Shown here one piece after another: positions 36,029 to 44,298 of a stretch of 64,000 nucleotides of DNA. The stretch's first letter is position 1; each line of letters starts with the position of its first letter. This DNA is from Clostridium merdae. GTDB lineage: Bacteria > Bacillota > Clostridia > Oscillospirales > Acutalibacteraceae. Position numbers and translations under genes: made by a program. The stretch is from positions 496,001-560,000 of the forward strand of contig NZ_FXLN01000004.1 in NCBI RefSeq assembly GCF_900176635.1. Direction: 5' to 3'. Below the pieces are notes generated by a model. It was not told the DNA's origin. It saw nothing but the letters and a program-made list of their open reading frames with translations, and made no database searches.

Positions 36029-36662
36029 AATACTAGGAGTTTCTCCTGCGGCGACAGACGAGCAAATTAAGGCCGCTTACCGTGAACTGGCAAAAAAATA
36101 CCACCCGGATAATTACGCCGGAAGCCCTATTGCCGACTTAGCGGGCGAAAAAATGAAAGAAATTAATGAAGCGTATGATGCTGTAATGAGCCAGCGTCGA
36201 AACAAGAACAATGGTGCGCAATATTCCGGTGGGTATGGTTCTGCCGGCGCAGCAGGCTCCAGCAGTTACCAAAACTATGGTGCGCCGCAGAGCTCGAGCT
36301 ACCGTGATGTTCGCAATTTAATCATGGCAGGCCGCATTGCGGATGCAGAGCAGATATTGAATGGCGTTCCGCTTGGCAGCAGAAATGCGGAATGGTATTT
36401 TTTGAAGGGTTCTATCTTATACCAGCGTGGTTGGCTTGAGGAAGCACATAACCACTTTACACGTGCCTGCCAGCTTGACCCCAATAATATGGAATACCGT
36501 GCGGCACTCAATCAATCTATGAACCAGCGCGGCGGAATGTACGGGGGTTATAATACAACGTATGGTGCCGGCGGGTGTAGCTCGTGCGATACCTGCATGG
36601 GCTTGCTTTGTGCAGATACGTGCTGTGAATGTATGGGCGGCGATTTAATCCCATGCTGTTAA
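36012..36662 (+). CDS. J-domain protein with TPR-like region and Cys-rich tail
   Basis: The 216-residue protein begins with a J domain, DPYKILGVSPAATDEQIKAA, with the invariant HPD at residues 31-33, so it can stimulate a DnaK-type chaperone. A Gly/Ser/Tyr-rich linker (about 72-95) leads to a TPR-like helical pair (about 100-165, NHFTRACQLDPNNMEYRAAL). The last 30 residues contain nine Cys, in GGCSSCDTC, LLCADTCCEC and a terminal PCC. It is not a general DnaJ: it lacks the zinc-finger and client-binding domains. Overlaps on both sides tie it to its neighbours. Confidence 0.9.
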   Translation: MSDPYKILGVSPAATDEQIKAAYRELAKKYHPDNYAGSPIADLAGEKMKEINEAYDAVMSQRRNKNNGAQYSGGYGSAGAAGSSSYQNYGAPQSSSYRDVRNLIMAGRIADAEQILNGVPLGSRNAEWYFLKGSILYQRGWLEEAHNHFTRACQLDPNNMEYRAALNQSMNQRGGMYGGYNTTYGAGGCSSCDTCMGLLCADTCCECMGGDLIPCC

Positions 36663-37195
36663 ACAGAAGTGCCCCAGTGGCGTTTTGCGGTATAGCAGCC
36701 GCTTTATCTGTTGTATGTATGTTTCTTACCGGGTTAATCCCTATTTCAACTTATGCTCTAACGGCAATGGCGAGTTTGCCTTGCATGGTGATTGTAATTG
36801 AGCTAGGCACAAAATGGGCATGGCCGGTTTATGTTGTGGTTGCTATGCTTTCTATGCTTTTTGCAGCAGACAAGGAAGCAGTTGTACTTTATATTTTGTT
36901 TTTAGGGTATTATCCTATATTAAAAGCACACCTTGAGCGGCTTTCTAAAATCGTGTCTTGGGCTTTAAAGCTACTTGTATTTAACCTCGCTGTGATAGCC
37001 GGTTATTATATAGCGATTTTCTTATTGGGAATACCCAGAGAAAGCTTTTACGCGTTTGGAAGCACAACGCCGTTCTTACTTTTGGCGGCTGGCAATGCCG
37101 TATTTGTTGTGTATGATACAGCCTTATCCGGTTTGGTGATGGAATATTACAAACGTTTTCATCGTCTTGCTCAGCGGTGGCTAAACCAAAAATGA
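36653..37195 (+). CDS. Conserved multi-pass membrane protein
   Basis: About 180 residues with five or six hydrophobic segments, for example ALSVVCMFLTGLIPISTYAL and WAWPVYVVVAMLSMLFAAD. The topology resembles small transporter S-components, but I recognise no signature. It ends in a basic tail (KRFHRLAQRWLNQK). The start is uncertain: ATG 36653 or ATG 36629, both inside the end of the J-domain gene, so translation is coupled. It is the last gene of a three-gene unit closed by a terminator. Confidence 0.8.
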   Translation: MLLNRSAPVAFCGIAAALSVVCMFLTGLIPISTYALTAMASLPCMVIVIELGTKWAWPVYVVVAMLSMLFAADKEAVVLYILFLGYYPILKAHLERLSKIVSWALKLLVFNLAVIAGYYIAIFLLGIPRESFYAFGSTTPFLLLAAGNAVFVVYDTALSGLVMEYYKRFHRLAQRWLNQK

Positions 37196-37207
37196 GATAA
37201 AAGTTAG

Positions 37208-37243
37208 GGCGAACGGTTATGCTGTTTGCCTTTTCTATTTTTT
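37208..37243 (+). terminator. Terminator after the three-gene cluster
   Basis: GGCGAAC (37208-37214) pairs with GTTTGCC (37224-37230) with one G-T pair; a T-rich tail follows. Confidence 0.65.
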
Positions 37244-37247
37244 AAAT

Positions 37248-37275
37248 ATCCTTTAATCAAAATCCTTTAATCAAA
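37248..37275 (+). repeat. 14-base perfect tandem duplication
   Basis: ATCCTTTAATCAAA occurs twice head to tail at 37248-37261 and 37262-37275, in the leader of the next gene. Confidence 0.9.
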
Positions 37276-37310
37276 TTTTTGAAGATAACGAATGCGTGAG
37301 GAGAATGAAA

Positions 37311-37757
37311 ATGATACGTGACTTACAAAGCAACGATAAGAATGTTTTTATATCAATGGTTAATGAGTTTTATTCATCGAACGCGGTGGTGCATAGCGTA
37401 GACCCCAAAAACTTCGAAATCACCTTTCAACAAGCCGTAATTGATAAATCTCCGTTTTTGCGAGCGTTAATTATAGAAGATGATAATGAAAAACCTCTTG
37501 GTTATGCACTTTTATCGTTTACGTATTCCAATGAAGCTGGTGGCCTGGTGGTATTAATTGAAGAGCTTTATCTCAATGAAGCTTGCAGAGGCAAAGGGAT
37601 TGGGCGTCAATTTTTTGAATACTTAGAGCAGGAATATCCATCCGCAAAGCGTTTTCGCTTAGAAGCAACGAAAGAAAATGAAGATGCAATTCGTTTGTAC
37701 CAAAGGCTAGATTATAAGGTTTTGGATTATATTCAATTGATCAAAGATACCGATTAA
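37311..37757 (+). CDS. GNAT family N-acetyltransferase
   Basis: A 148-residue GNAT enzyme. Motif A is LYLNEACRGKGIGRQFFEYL, with the acetyl-CoA pyrophosphate-binding RGKGIG, preceded by a strand ending in IEE and followed by FRLEATKENEDAIRLYQRLD (motif B). It resembles the diamine/amino-acid acetyltransferase subgroup; the substrate is unknown. The ATG at 37311 is preferred, seven bases after GAGGAG; the ATG at 37305 is too close to that site. A tandem repeat lies just upstream. Confidence 0.9.
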   Translation: MIRDLQSNDKNVFISMVNEFYSSNAVVHSVDPKNFEITFQQAVIDKSPFLRALIIEDDNEKPLGYALLSFTYSNEAGGLVVLIEELYLNEACRGKGIGRQFFEYLEQEYPSAKRFRLEATKENEDAIRLYQRLDYKVLDYIQLIKDTD

Positions 37758-37819
37758 TAGGATAACGTTAGATTTCTACTTAATTGAAAAATAGAGCTTT
37801 GCATGTGAATTTTATTAGT

Positions 37820-37858
37820 CTTGCAAAAACAAACGGTTTTTTCCATTGCTTTTGCAAG
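37820..37858. terminator. Inverted repeat after the GNAT gene, probable terminator
   Basis: CTTGCAAAA (37820-37828) and TTTTGCAAG (37850-37858) are separated by 21 bases and followed by a T-rich tail. It also lies just upstream of the rpiR-type promoter, so an operator role is possible. Confidence 0.45.
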
Positions 37859-37865
37859 TTTTCTC

Positions 37866-37894
37866 TTGATTTTTGCAGGCAGAGGCCTTAATAT
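37866..37894 (+). promoter_or_regulatory. Promoter of the RpiR-family gene
   Basis: TTGATT (37866-37871), 17 bases, TAATAT (37889-37894). Confidence 0.6.
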
Positions 37895-37968
37895 GAATAA
37901 AAGAGTTGCGCTGTGCTGCAAATGAATTACGGGTTTTGCACAGGCGAAGAGTGGAGGAGTACACGGTT

Positions 37969-38853
37969 ATGAATAGTCAACTCACAGCCAGAATTCTCAA
38001 CAATATGCCCGAATTTTCAAAAGGGCAAAAGTTGATCGCGAAATATATCTTAGAGCACTACGACAAGGTAGCTTACATGACGGCGTCTCGTTTGGGCGCT
38101 ACGGTTGGTGTAAGTGAATCTACGGTTGTGCGCTTTGCAACAGAGATAGGTTACAGCGGCTACCCTGAATTGCAACAAGCAATGCAAGAAATGATTCGCA
38201 GCAGACTTACCTCAGTTCAGCGCATTGAAGTTACCGTAAACAATATGGGGAATTCTGATGTTCTTTCGTCTGTAATGAATCAGGATATTGACATGATTCG
38301 CCGTACACTGGAAGAAACCTCTCGAGAGGATTTTTATGCTGCGGTAGATGCAATTGCGAATTCCCGCAAAATCTATATTTTAGGTGCAAGAAGCTCACTG
38401 GCTCTTGCTACATTTTTGGCCTATTACTTTGGCCTGATTTTTGAAAATGTTCAATTGGTAGACATCAATAGTGAAGCCGAGATATTTGAGAGAATGATTC
38501 ACGTAAATGAAACAGATGCGGTCATTGGCATCAGCTTTCCTCGGTACTCAAAGCGTGCTGTAAAGGCAATGCACTTTGCATCAAATCGTGGTGCTAAAGT
38601 GATTGCAATTACAGACAGCCCTCTTTCTCCGCTTGCAGAGCCGGCAGATTATCTTCTGCTTGCCCGCAGCAACATGGCATCATTTGTAGATGCGATTGCG
38701 GCACCGCTGAGCCTAATTAATGCGCTGATTGTAATGGTTACAATGAAGAAAAAAGAAGAAGTCACCGAAATTCTGCATAGCCTAGAGAATATCTGGGACG
38801 AATACGGTGTTTATGAAAAGGTGGATGAAAAAAACGTTGACGCAAACAAATAA
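37969..38853 (+). CDS. MurR/RpiR family transcriptional regulator
   Basis: The 294-residue protein has an N-terminal HTH_6 domain (EFSKGQKLIAKYILEHYDKV, then MTASRLGATVGVSESTVVRF) and a C-terminal SIS sugar-phosphate-binding domain (KIYILGARSSLALATFLAYY, DAVIGISFPRYSKRAVKAM, VIAITDSPLSPLAEPADYL). Members sense phosphosugars. The ATG at 37969 lies nine bases after GGAGGAG. There is no sugar-utilisation operon next to it. The next gene is a flavoprotein overlapping its 3' end, so the regulon cannot be inferred from context. Confidence 0.92.
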   Translation: MNSQLTARILNNMPEFSKGQKLIAKYILEHYDKVAYMTASRLGATVGVSESTVVRFATEIGYSGYPELQQAMQEMIRSRLTSVQRIEVTVNNMGNSDVLSSVMNQDIDMIRRTLEETSREDFYAAVDAIANSRKIYILGARSSLALATFLAYYFGLIFENVQLVDINSEAEIFERMIHVNETDAVIGISFPRYSKRAVKAMHFASNRGAKVIAITDSPLSPLAEPADYLLLARSNMASFVDAIAAPLSLINALIVMVTMKKKEEVTEILHSLENIWDEYGVYEKVDEKNVDANK

Positions 38854-40087
38854 GGCGGATCTTGTTGTTATTGGCGGTGGTGCAGCTGGTTTAATGGCTG
38901 CGGGCACTGCCGCAGAGCTGGGTCTAAATGTAATATTAATCGAAAAAAATGCTCGCCTTGGCAGAAAGCTGGGAATTACGGGCAAGGGCAGGTGTAACCT
39001 GACCAATAATTGCACGGTGCAGGATGTAATTGCCGCTGTGCCGACAAATCCACGCTTTTTATATGGTGCTGTGTCTCGCTTTACGTCGCAGGATACGATG
39101 GAATTCTTTGAAAACCTTGGCGTTCCTTTAAAAACAGAGCGTGGTCAGCGTGTGTTCCCACAATCTGACCGTGCGGCAGATGTTATTGAGGCATTCACGC
39201 ACTATTTACAGCAAAACCATGTGAAAATAATACATGGGGAAGCTCGAAAGCTCCTCATAGAAGATGATGGAGTTCACGGTGTGCAGCTAAGGGATTCAAC
39301 GGTAATTTCAGCCAGAAAGGTGATTGTTGCCTGTGGTGGTGCTTCTTATCCTGGCACTGGCTCTACGGGTGACGGCTACCATTTGGCACGACAGGCGGGG
39401 CATAGCGTTGTAACTTTGCGCCCTTCGTTGGTTCCGTTGGTCGAGCAAGGGGGAGACTGCGTGCAAATGCAGGGGCTTGCCCTAAAAAATGCCGCTGTGA
39501 GGGTTTATGAGAAGAATAAGCTCATTTATGAAGATTTTGGTGAGCTGTTATTTACGCACTTTGGCCTTTCCGGTCCTGTTGTGCTGAGTGCCAGCAGTCA
39601 CATGCGCAAAATGGCAACGGGTGTATACCGTATTGAAATCGATTTAAAACCGGCTCTTTCACTTGAAAAGCTGGATGCCAGATTGCAGCGTGATTTGGAA
39701 GAGAACAGCAATAAAGACTTCATTAACTCGTTAGGGGCATTACTCCCGCGTAAAATGATACCCGTTTTGGTGGAGCGCTCCGGCATTAATCCCGAAACGA
39801 AGTGTAATGCCATTACCCGTGAGCAGCGTCGTTCTTTTGCCGCACTACTCAAGGCATTTACAATAAATATTAAAGGGTTTCGGCCAATTGATGAGGCAAT
39901 CATTACGTCTGGCGGTGTGAATGTTAAAGAAATTAACCCCAAAACAATGGAATCCAAATTGCTTGCCGGCCTTTATTTTGCTGGCGAAGTGCTGGATGTT
40001 GACGCCTATACCGGCGGATTTAACTTGCAGATTGCCTTTGCTACCGGAAGATTGGCAGCTCAGGCAGTGAAGGAGGAAGTTGAATGA
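38825..40087 (+). CDS. HI0933/YhiN-type FAD-dependent oxidoreductase
   Basis: About 420 residues. The N-terminal dinucleotide-binding motif ADLVVIGGGAAGLMAAGTAA is followed by IEKNARLGRKLGITGKGRCN and CNLTNNC, the hallmark of the HI0933-like flavoprotein family (BaiN-type). The C-terminus has EAIITSGGVNVKEINPKTM and GLYFAGEVLDVDAYTGGFNL. The substrate is unknown in most members. The start (38825 or 38813) lies inside the end of the RpiR gene, and the stop overlaps cmk by four bases. It therefore links the regulator to the cmk-plsC-ispH run. Confidence 0.9.
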   Translation: MKKTLTQTNKADLVVIGGGAAGLMAAGTAAELGLNVILIEKNARLGRKLGITGKGRCNLTNNCTVQDVIAAVPTNPRFLYGAVSRFTSQDTMEFFENLGVPLKTERGQRVFPQSDRAADVIEAFTHYLQQNHVKIIHGEARKLLIEDDGVHGVQLRDSTVISARKVIVACGGASYPGTGSTGDGYHLARQAGHSVVTLRPSLVPLVEQGGDCVQMQGLALKNAAVRVYEKNKLIYEDFGELLFTHFGLSGPVVLSASSHMRKMATGVYRIEIDLKPALSLEKLDARLQRDLEENSNKDFINSLGALLPRKMIPVLVERSGINPETKCNAITREQRRSFAALLKAFTINIKGFRPIDEAIITSGGVNVKEINPKTMESKLLAGLYFAGEVLDVDAYTGGFNLQIAFATGRLAAQAVKEEVE

Positions 40088-40749
40088 TTTCGATTGCTAT
40101 TGATGGCCCGGCCGGCGCAGGGAAAAGTACAATCGCCCGTCGCGTTGCCCAACGGCTGGGGTATTTATATGTAGATACTGGCGCGCTTTACCGCGCCATT
40201 GCACTTCATATGTTACGGGAGGGGACAAACCCAGCGGTTCCTGAAGAAGTGATTTCGAGGCTGGACTCCGTGCAGGTTTCTCTGCAATATGTGGAGGGTG
40301 AACAGCAGGTTCTTCTTGACACTGAAAATGTGTCGAATTCCATTCGTACTCCAGAGGTTGCGGCGGCTTCCTCCAAGGTTTCAGCTATTCCACAGGTTCG
40401 GGAGTTCTTACTCTCATTACAGAGAAACCTTGCAAAGCAGAATGACGTGGTTATGGATGGTCGTGACATTGGAACCGTGGTGTTACCAAATGCGCAGGTG
40501 AAGATTTTTCTTACTGCCTCATTGGAAGAAAGAGCCCGCCGGCGCTGGAAGGAACTGCTTGAAAAGGGCGATGCCGATTTTAATACGGTGCTAGCAGATG
40601 TAAAGCAGAGGGATGAGCAGGATACCACCCGTGCCATCGCTCCACTGGTGCAGGCACCGGATGCCATATTGGTTGATACAACCGGAATAACACTAGAGCA
40701 GTCAATCGACCGCATGCTAGCTGTCATACACGAGCGTCTCTCCCAATAG
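40084..40749 (+). CDS. cmk: Cytidylate kinase
   Basis: Cmk phosphorylates CMP and dCMP. The 221-residue protein starts ISIAIDGPAGAGKSTIARRV (P-loop GPAGAGKST) and continues with YVDTGALYRAIA, DGRDIGTVVLPNAQVKIFLT and the lid region RARRRWKEL. The order cmk-plsC-ispH-S1 is typical of Clostridia. It overlaps the flavoprotein gene by four bases. Confidence 0.96.
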   Translation: MISIAIDGPAGAGKSTIARRVAQRLGYLYVDTGALYRAIALHMLREGTNPAVPEEVISRLDSVQVSLQYVEGEQQVLLDTENVSNSIRTPEVAAASSKVSAIPQVREFLLSLQRNLAKQNDVVMDGRDIGTVVLPNAQVKIFLTASLEERARRRWKELLEKGDADFNTVLADVKQRDEQDTTRAIAPLVQAPDAILVDTTGITLEQSIDRMLAVIHERLSQ

Positions 40750-40784
40750 AACCGAACAGAGCGGTTAGGAAAGGAAGTAGTATC

Positions 40785-41432
40785 GTGAAACGATCTCCAT
40801 TATATGTTTTTTGTAAATCTGTGGCACAAGCTTTTTTTCGTATTTTCATGCCATATCGCATTTATAACATAGAGAATATGCCGAAGACCGGCAGGGTGAT
40901 TGTTTGCTGTAATCACCTTACATTTAAGGACCCCATTTTGTTGACTGCGGTTGTAGGGAAACGGCAAATTAATTTTATGGCAAAAGCGGAGCTGTTTAAA
41001 AACCCGTTGTTAGGTATGATTTTTCGTAATGTGGGTGCTTTTGCAGTACACCGCGGCAAAGGGGATTCTACTGCTCTGAACCGTGCACAGGAGCTGCTCC
41101 AGCAGGAGCAGGTGGTAGGCCTGTTTATTGAGGGTACGCGTTCCAAGGACGGTGCTTTCTTACAGCCAAAATCCGGTGCGGTTATGCTGGCTTTTCAAAA
41201 TAACGCATCCATTCTTCCGGTTTGCATTACGGGGCACAAGGGGATTATTCCGCGCCTATTTCACCGTGTTGATGTTGTGTGCGGACCGCTGATTACACCC
41301 GAACAGCTCCAAATCGAAAAAGGCTCGGGCACAGAATACCGCCAGGCAAGTCGCTTGGTTATGAATAAAATTATGGAGCTAAGAGACCCCGCTCTTGTTC
41401 CCAAAGCCCTGAAAGGGGAGAGCTCGGAATGA
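40785..41432 (+). CDS. plsC: 1-acyl-sn-glycerol-3-phosphate acyltransferase
   Basis: PlsC adds the second acyl chain in phosphatidic acid synthesis at the membrane. The 215-residue protein shows the HX4D catalytic motif as NHLTFKDP and the substrate-binding motif as LFIEGTRSKDG, with an N-terminal hydrophobic stretch. The start is GTG 40785 after AGGAAAGGAAG. It overlaps the ispH fusion gene by four bases. Substrate range beyond lysophosphatidate cannot be judged. Confidence 0.94.
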   Translation: MKRSPLYVFCKSVAQAFFRIFMPYRIYNIENMPKTGRVIVCCNHLTFKDPILLTAVVGKRQINFMAKAELFKNPLLGMIFRNVGAFAVHRGKGDSTALNRAQELLQQEQVVGLFIEGTRSKDGAFLQPKSGAVMLAFQNNASILPVCITGHKGIIPRLFHRVDVVCGPLITPEQLQIEKGSGTEYRQASRLVMNKIMELRDPALVPKALKGESSE

Positions 41433-43405
41433 CAATCCAAATTGCTAAATCGGCTGGGTTTTGCTTTGGAGTAGACCGAGCGGTGCAAATGGTTTTCTCA
41501 TTGTTGGATGCGGGGGAAAAAGTTTATACGCTTGGCCCAATTATTCACAACCCACAAATGGTGCAAGAGCTGGATTCACGTGGAGTGCAAATTGTAAGTT
41601 CACCGGAAGAGGTTCCTACGGGAGGAACGATTGTCATTCGTTCTCACGGAGTGGCTCAATCGATTCAGGATGATATTGTAAATCGGAAGCTGGCATGCGC
41701 GGATGCAACCTGCCCATTTGTTCGCAAGATTCACAAAATCGTTTCCCGTGCATGTGAAGCCGGGCAGACCGTGCTCATTGCCGGTGATGCTTCTCACCCT
41801 GAGATTGAGGGTGTAATAGGGTACTGCACTGTACCGCCCTATGTGTTCCGTAATGCAGGAGAACTAACAGAATTACTGGAAAAACACCCTGAATTTTCCA
41901 AGCAGAATGTTTGTGTGATTGCCCAAACCACTTTTAGCTTGGAGGAATGGGGAAATTGTTTGCAAATCCTAAAAAAGGTATGTACAAATGCAGACGTTTT
42001 TGCTACAATATGTAATGCAACTGTTCAAAGGCAGTCCGAAGCGTCAAATCTTGCTAAAAAATCGGATTTGATGCTGGTTATCGGGGGGCGGCACAGCTCT
42101 AATACGGCCAAGCTTAGGGATGTCTGTGCGCAGAGTTGCACTACTTACTTGATTGAAACCGCGGAGGAAATTCCTTCGCAGGCCGTGAAAAAGGCCTTTT
42201 CTATCGGTATTACTGCGGGTGCCTCTACACCCGCAAGCATAATAAAGGAGGTACTTGATACCATGACAGAAATTATTGAAGGCGCGGGTCTCACAGAGCA
42301 GGAGTCTGCTGAATATAACTTTGAGGAGATGCTCGAAGAGTCTTTAAAAAGTTTAAATACAGATGAGAAGGTACGTGGCGTTGTTGTCGGTATTGCTCCC
42401 AATGAGATCTATGTAGATGTTGGACGCAAGCAGGCTGGCTTTGTGCCGTTGTCTGAACTTTCGGCAGATCCGAACGCAAAAACAGAGGATTTGGTGAAAA
42501 TGGGTGATGAGCTTGATTTGCTTATCATGCGTACCAACGACCAGGAAGGCACCATCATGCTCTCCAAAAAGCGCTTGGATGCTGTTAAGGGCTGGGAGAC
42601 CATTTCCGAGGCGGAAGAAAACGAAACAGTTCTTACCGGTGTTGTCACTGAGGTTATCAAGGGTGGTGTTATCGCTGTAACCAATGGCGTGCGCGTATTT
42701 ATCCCTGCGTCTCAGGCTACTGCCTCCCGCAATGATCCGTTGGAAGCATTGCTGAAGAAAGAAGTTAAGTTCCGCATTATCGAAGTAAACCGCCAGCGCC
42801 GCCGTGCAGTTGGCTCCATTCGTTCCGTTTTGAAGGACGCGAGAAAAGAGCTTGCAGACAAGTTCTGGGAGACTGCAGAAGAGGGCAAGGAGTTTACTGG
42901 TGTTGTAAAATCCCTTACCGCTTACGGTGCGTTTGTTGATTTGGGCGGCATCGACGGTATGGTTCATATTTCTGAGCTTTCTTGGAACCGCATTAAGCAC
43001 CCCTCTGAGGTTGTAAATGTTGGCGATACCATCAACGTTTATATTAAGGGCCTTGATAAAGAGAAGGGCAAAATTTCTCTTGGCTACAAGAAGGAACAGG
43101 ACAATCCGTGGGAGATTCTGAAAAACGATTATCCCGTGGGCACCACAGTTGAGGTTCAGGTTGTTGGCCTAACCACTTTCGGTGCGTTTGCTAGAATCAT
43201 TCCTGGTATTGATGGTCTCATCCATATTTCTCAGATTGCTGACCACAGAATTGAGAAGCCGCAGGATGCGCTCAAGACTGGTGATAAGGTAAATGCGAAG
43301 ATTACCGATATCGACTTTGACAAGCATCGTGTGAGCCTGTCGATTCGTGCTTACCTTGAGGAGCAAGCTTCCGAGACAGAAGAGAATTCTTCTAACGAGG
43401 AATAA
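41429..43405 (+). CDS. ispH: Bifunctional IspH (HMBPP reductase) / ribosomal protein S1 fusion
   Basis: Residues 1 to about 280 are IspH, the last MEP-pathway enzyme, with the three [4Fe-4S] Cys in SAGFCFGVDRAV (Cys12), DATCPFVRKIH (about 95) and ATICNATVQRQ (about 194), plus SHPEIEG. From about 310 four S1 RNA-binding repeats follow, such as GFVPLSEL, GAFVDLGGIDGMVHISELS and GAFARIIPGIDGLIHISQI. The fusion is known in Clostridia and not an assembly artefact. At the joint a strong AAAGGAGGT precedes an in-frame ATG (42263), which might give free S1. A terminator closes the operon. Confidence 0.97.
   Translation: MTIQIAKSAGFCFGVDRAVQMVFSLLDAGEKVYTLGPIIHNPQMVQELDSRGVQIVSSPEEVPTGGTIVIRSHGVAQSIQDDIVNRKLACADATCPFVRKIHKIVSRACEAGQTVLIAGDASHPEIEGVIGYCTVPPYVFRNAGELTELLEKHPEFSKQNVCVIAQTTFSLEEWGNCLQILKKVCTNADVFATICNATVQRQSEASNLAKKSDLMLVIGGRHSSNTAKLRDVCAQSCTTYLIETAEEIPSQAVKKAFSIGITAGASTPASIIKEVLDTMTEIIEGAGLTEQESAEYNFEEMLEESLKSLNTDEKVRGVVVGIAPNEIYVDVGRKQAGFVPLSELSADPNAKTEDLVKMGDELDLLIMRTNDQEGTIMLSKKRLDAVKGWETISEAEENETVLTGVVTEVIKGGVIAVTNGVRVFIPASQATASRNDPLEALLKKEVKFRIIEVNRQRRRAVGSIRSVLKDARKELADKFWETAEEGKEFTGVVKSLTAYGAFVDLGGIDGMVHISELSWNRIKHPSEVVNVGDTINVYIKGLDKEKGKISLGYKKEQDNPWEILKNDYPVGTTVEVQVVGLTTFGAFARIIPGIDGLIHISQIADHRIEKPQDALKTGDKVNAKITDIDFDKHRVSLSIRAYLEEQASETEENSSNEE
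42244..42265 (+). promoter_or_regulatory. Internal Shine-Dalgarno and in-frame ATG at the IspH-S1 junction
   Basis: AAAGGAGGT (42244-42252), ten bases, then ATG (42263-42265), in frame with the fusion and corresponding to Met279. It would give an S1 of about 380 residues. The site may equally be codon coincidence (Ile-Lys-Glu-Val). Confidence 0.5.
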
Positions 43406-43438
43406 TTAAAAGTTCCTTATTATTAAATTAAAGAATTG

Positions 43439-43475
43439 GGGCACAAAGAGGCTATGCTTTCTTTGTGCCCTTTTT
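43439..43475 (+). terminator. Rho-independent terminator after the ispH-S1 gene
   Basis: GGGCACAAAG (43439-43448) pairs with CTTTGTGCCC (43461-43470), then TTTTT. Confidence 0.92.
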
Positions 43476-43632
43476 GCAGAAATAATTCACCATTCGAAAA
43501 TCCCCTGTGTATTATATAGTCAACTGCTTTATAAAGGAACTCTTCAGAAATAAGCCAAGATTGGCTTTGTATCGGTAGGCAAGAGTTTCGATATGTAGGT
43601 TATATAACGAATGCACAATGGGGGAAAACAAG

Positions 43633-44295
43633 ATGAAACGCTGGAATAGATATTGCCCCGCAAATACGCCTTACCGCGGTGAAAGAAAATGGAATGGTTT
43701 TGCCGGAGGCAAGCTTCTGTTTTTTTTAATAGGAGCATTGGCTTTGGGCGTTTACTTAGATATTCAGTTAGTACCTGCGGTTGAGTCCCTCACGGTTAAC
43801 TCTGCCCGGCAAACTGCGGTATCGGCAATGAATGAAAGTGTATTGGAAGAACTGAATGCGGATAATATAACCTATGAGGACCTAATCTCTTTGCAGAGAG
43901 ATTCTCAAGGCAAAGTGCAAACAATAACAACGAATATGGCAAAAACCAATGAGATTAAAGCCAAAATCACCAACACGGTACAGAAGAACCTGCATGCCAG
44001 TAAAATCAATACTTCGGTTCCGTTAGGTACCCTTCTGGGCAGCCGGTTATTACATGGGCGCGGCCCTGATATCCCCCTGGTTGTAACGCTAAAGGGAAAT
44101 GTTGAATCAGATTTTAAAACAAAATTTGAATCCGCAGGGATTAACCAGACACGCCACCAAATTTATTTGGAGCTACATACCGAAATATATTCTTTTATTC
44201 CGGGTCTTCATACCGCTACCGATGTAACCACCAGCGTTCTAGTCGCAGAAACGGTTATTGTTGGCGAAGTACCGCAGTTGTATTTGGGAGGATAA
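43633..44295 (+). CDS. yunB: Sporulation protein YunB
   Basis: About 220 residues: a short basic N-terminus, one transmembrane segment (LLFFLIGALALGVYLDIQ), then an external domain with the family features SARQTAVSAMNESVLEEL, VPLGTLLGSRLLHGRGPDI, GINQTRHQIYLELHTEI and the C-terminal VLVAETVIVGEVPQLY. YunB is a SigE-dependent spore-formation protein in Bacillus with a poorly defined role. The ATG at 43633 follows GGGGGAAAA. ligA starts three bases after its stop, an unusual partner. Confidence 0.93.
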   Translation: MKRWNRYCPANTPYRGERKWNGFAGGKLLFFLIGALALGVYLDIQLVPAVESLTVNSARQTAVSAMNESVLEELNADNITYEDLISLQRDSQGKVQTITTNMAKTNEIKAKITNTVQKNLHASKINTSVPLGTLLGSRLLHGRGPDIPLVVTLKGNVESDFKTKFESAGINQTRHQIYLELHTEIYSFIPGLHTATDVTTSVLVAETVIVGEVPQLYLGG

Positions 44296-44298
44296 AAA

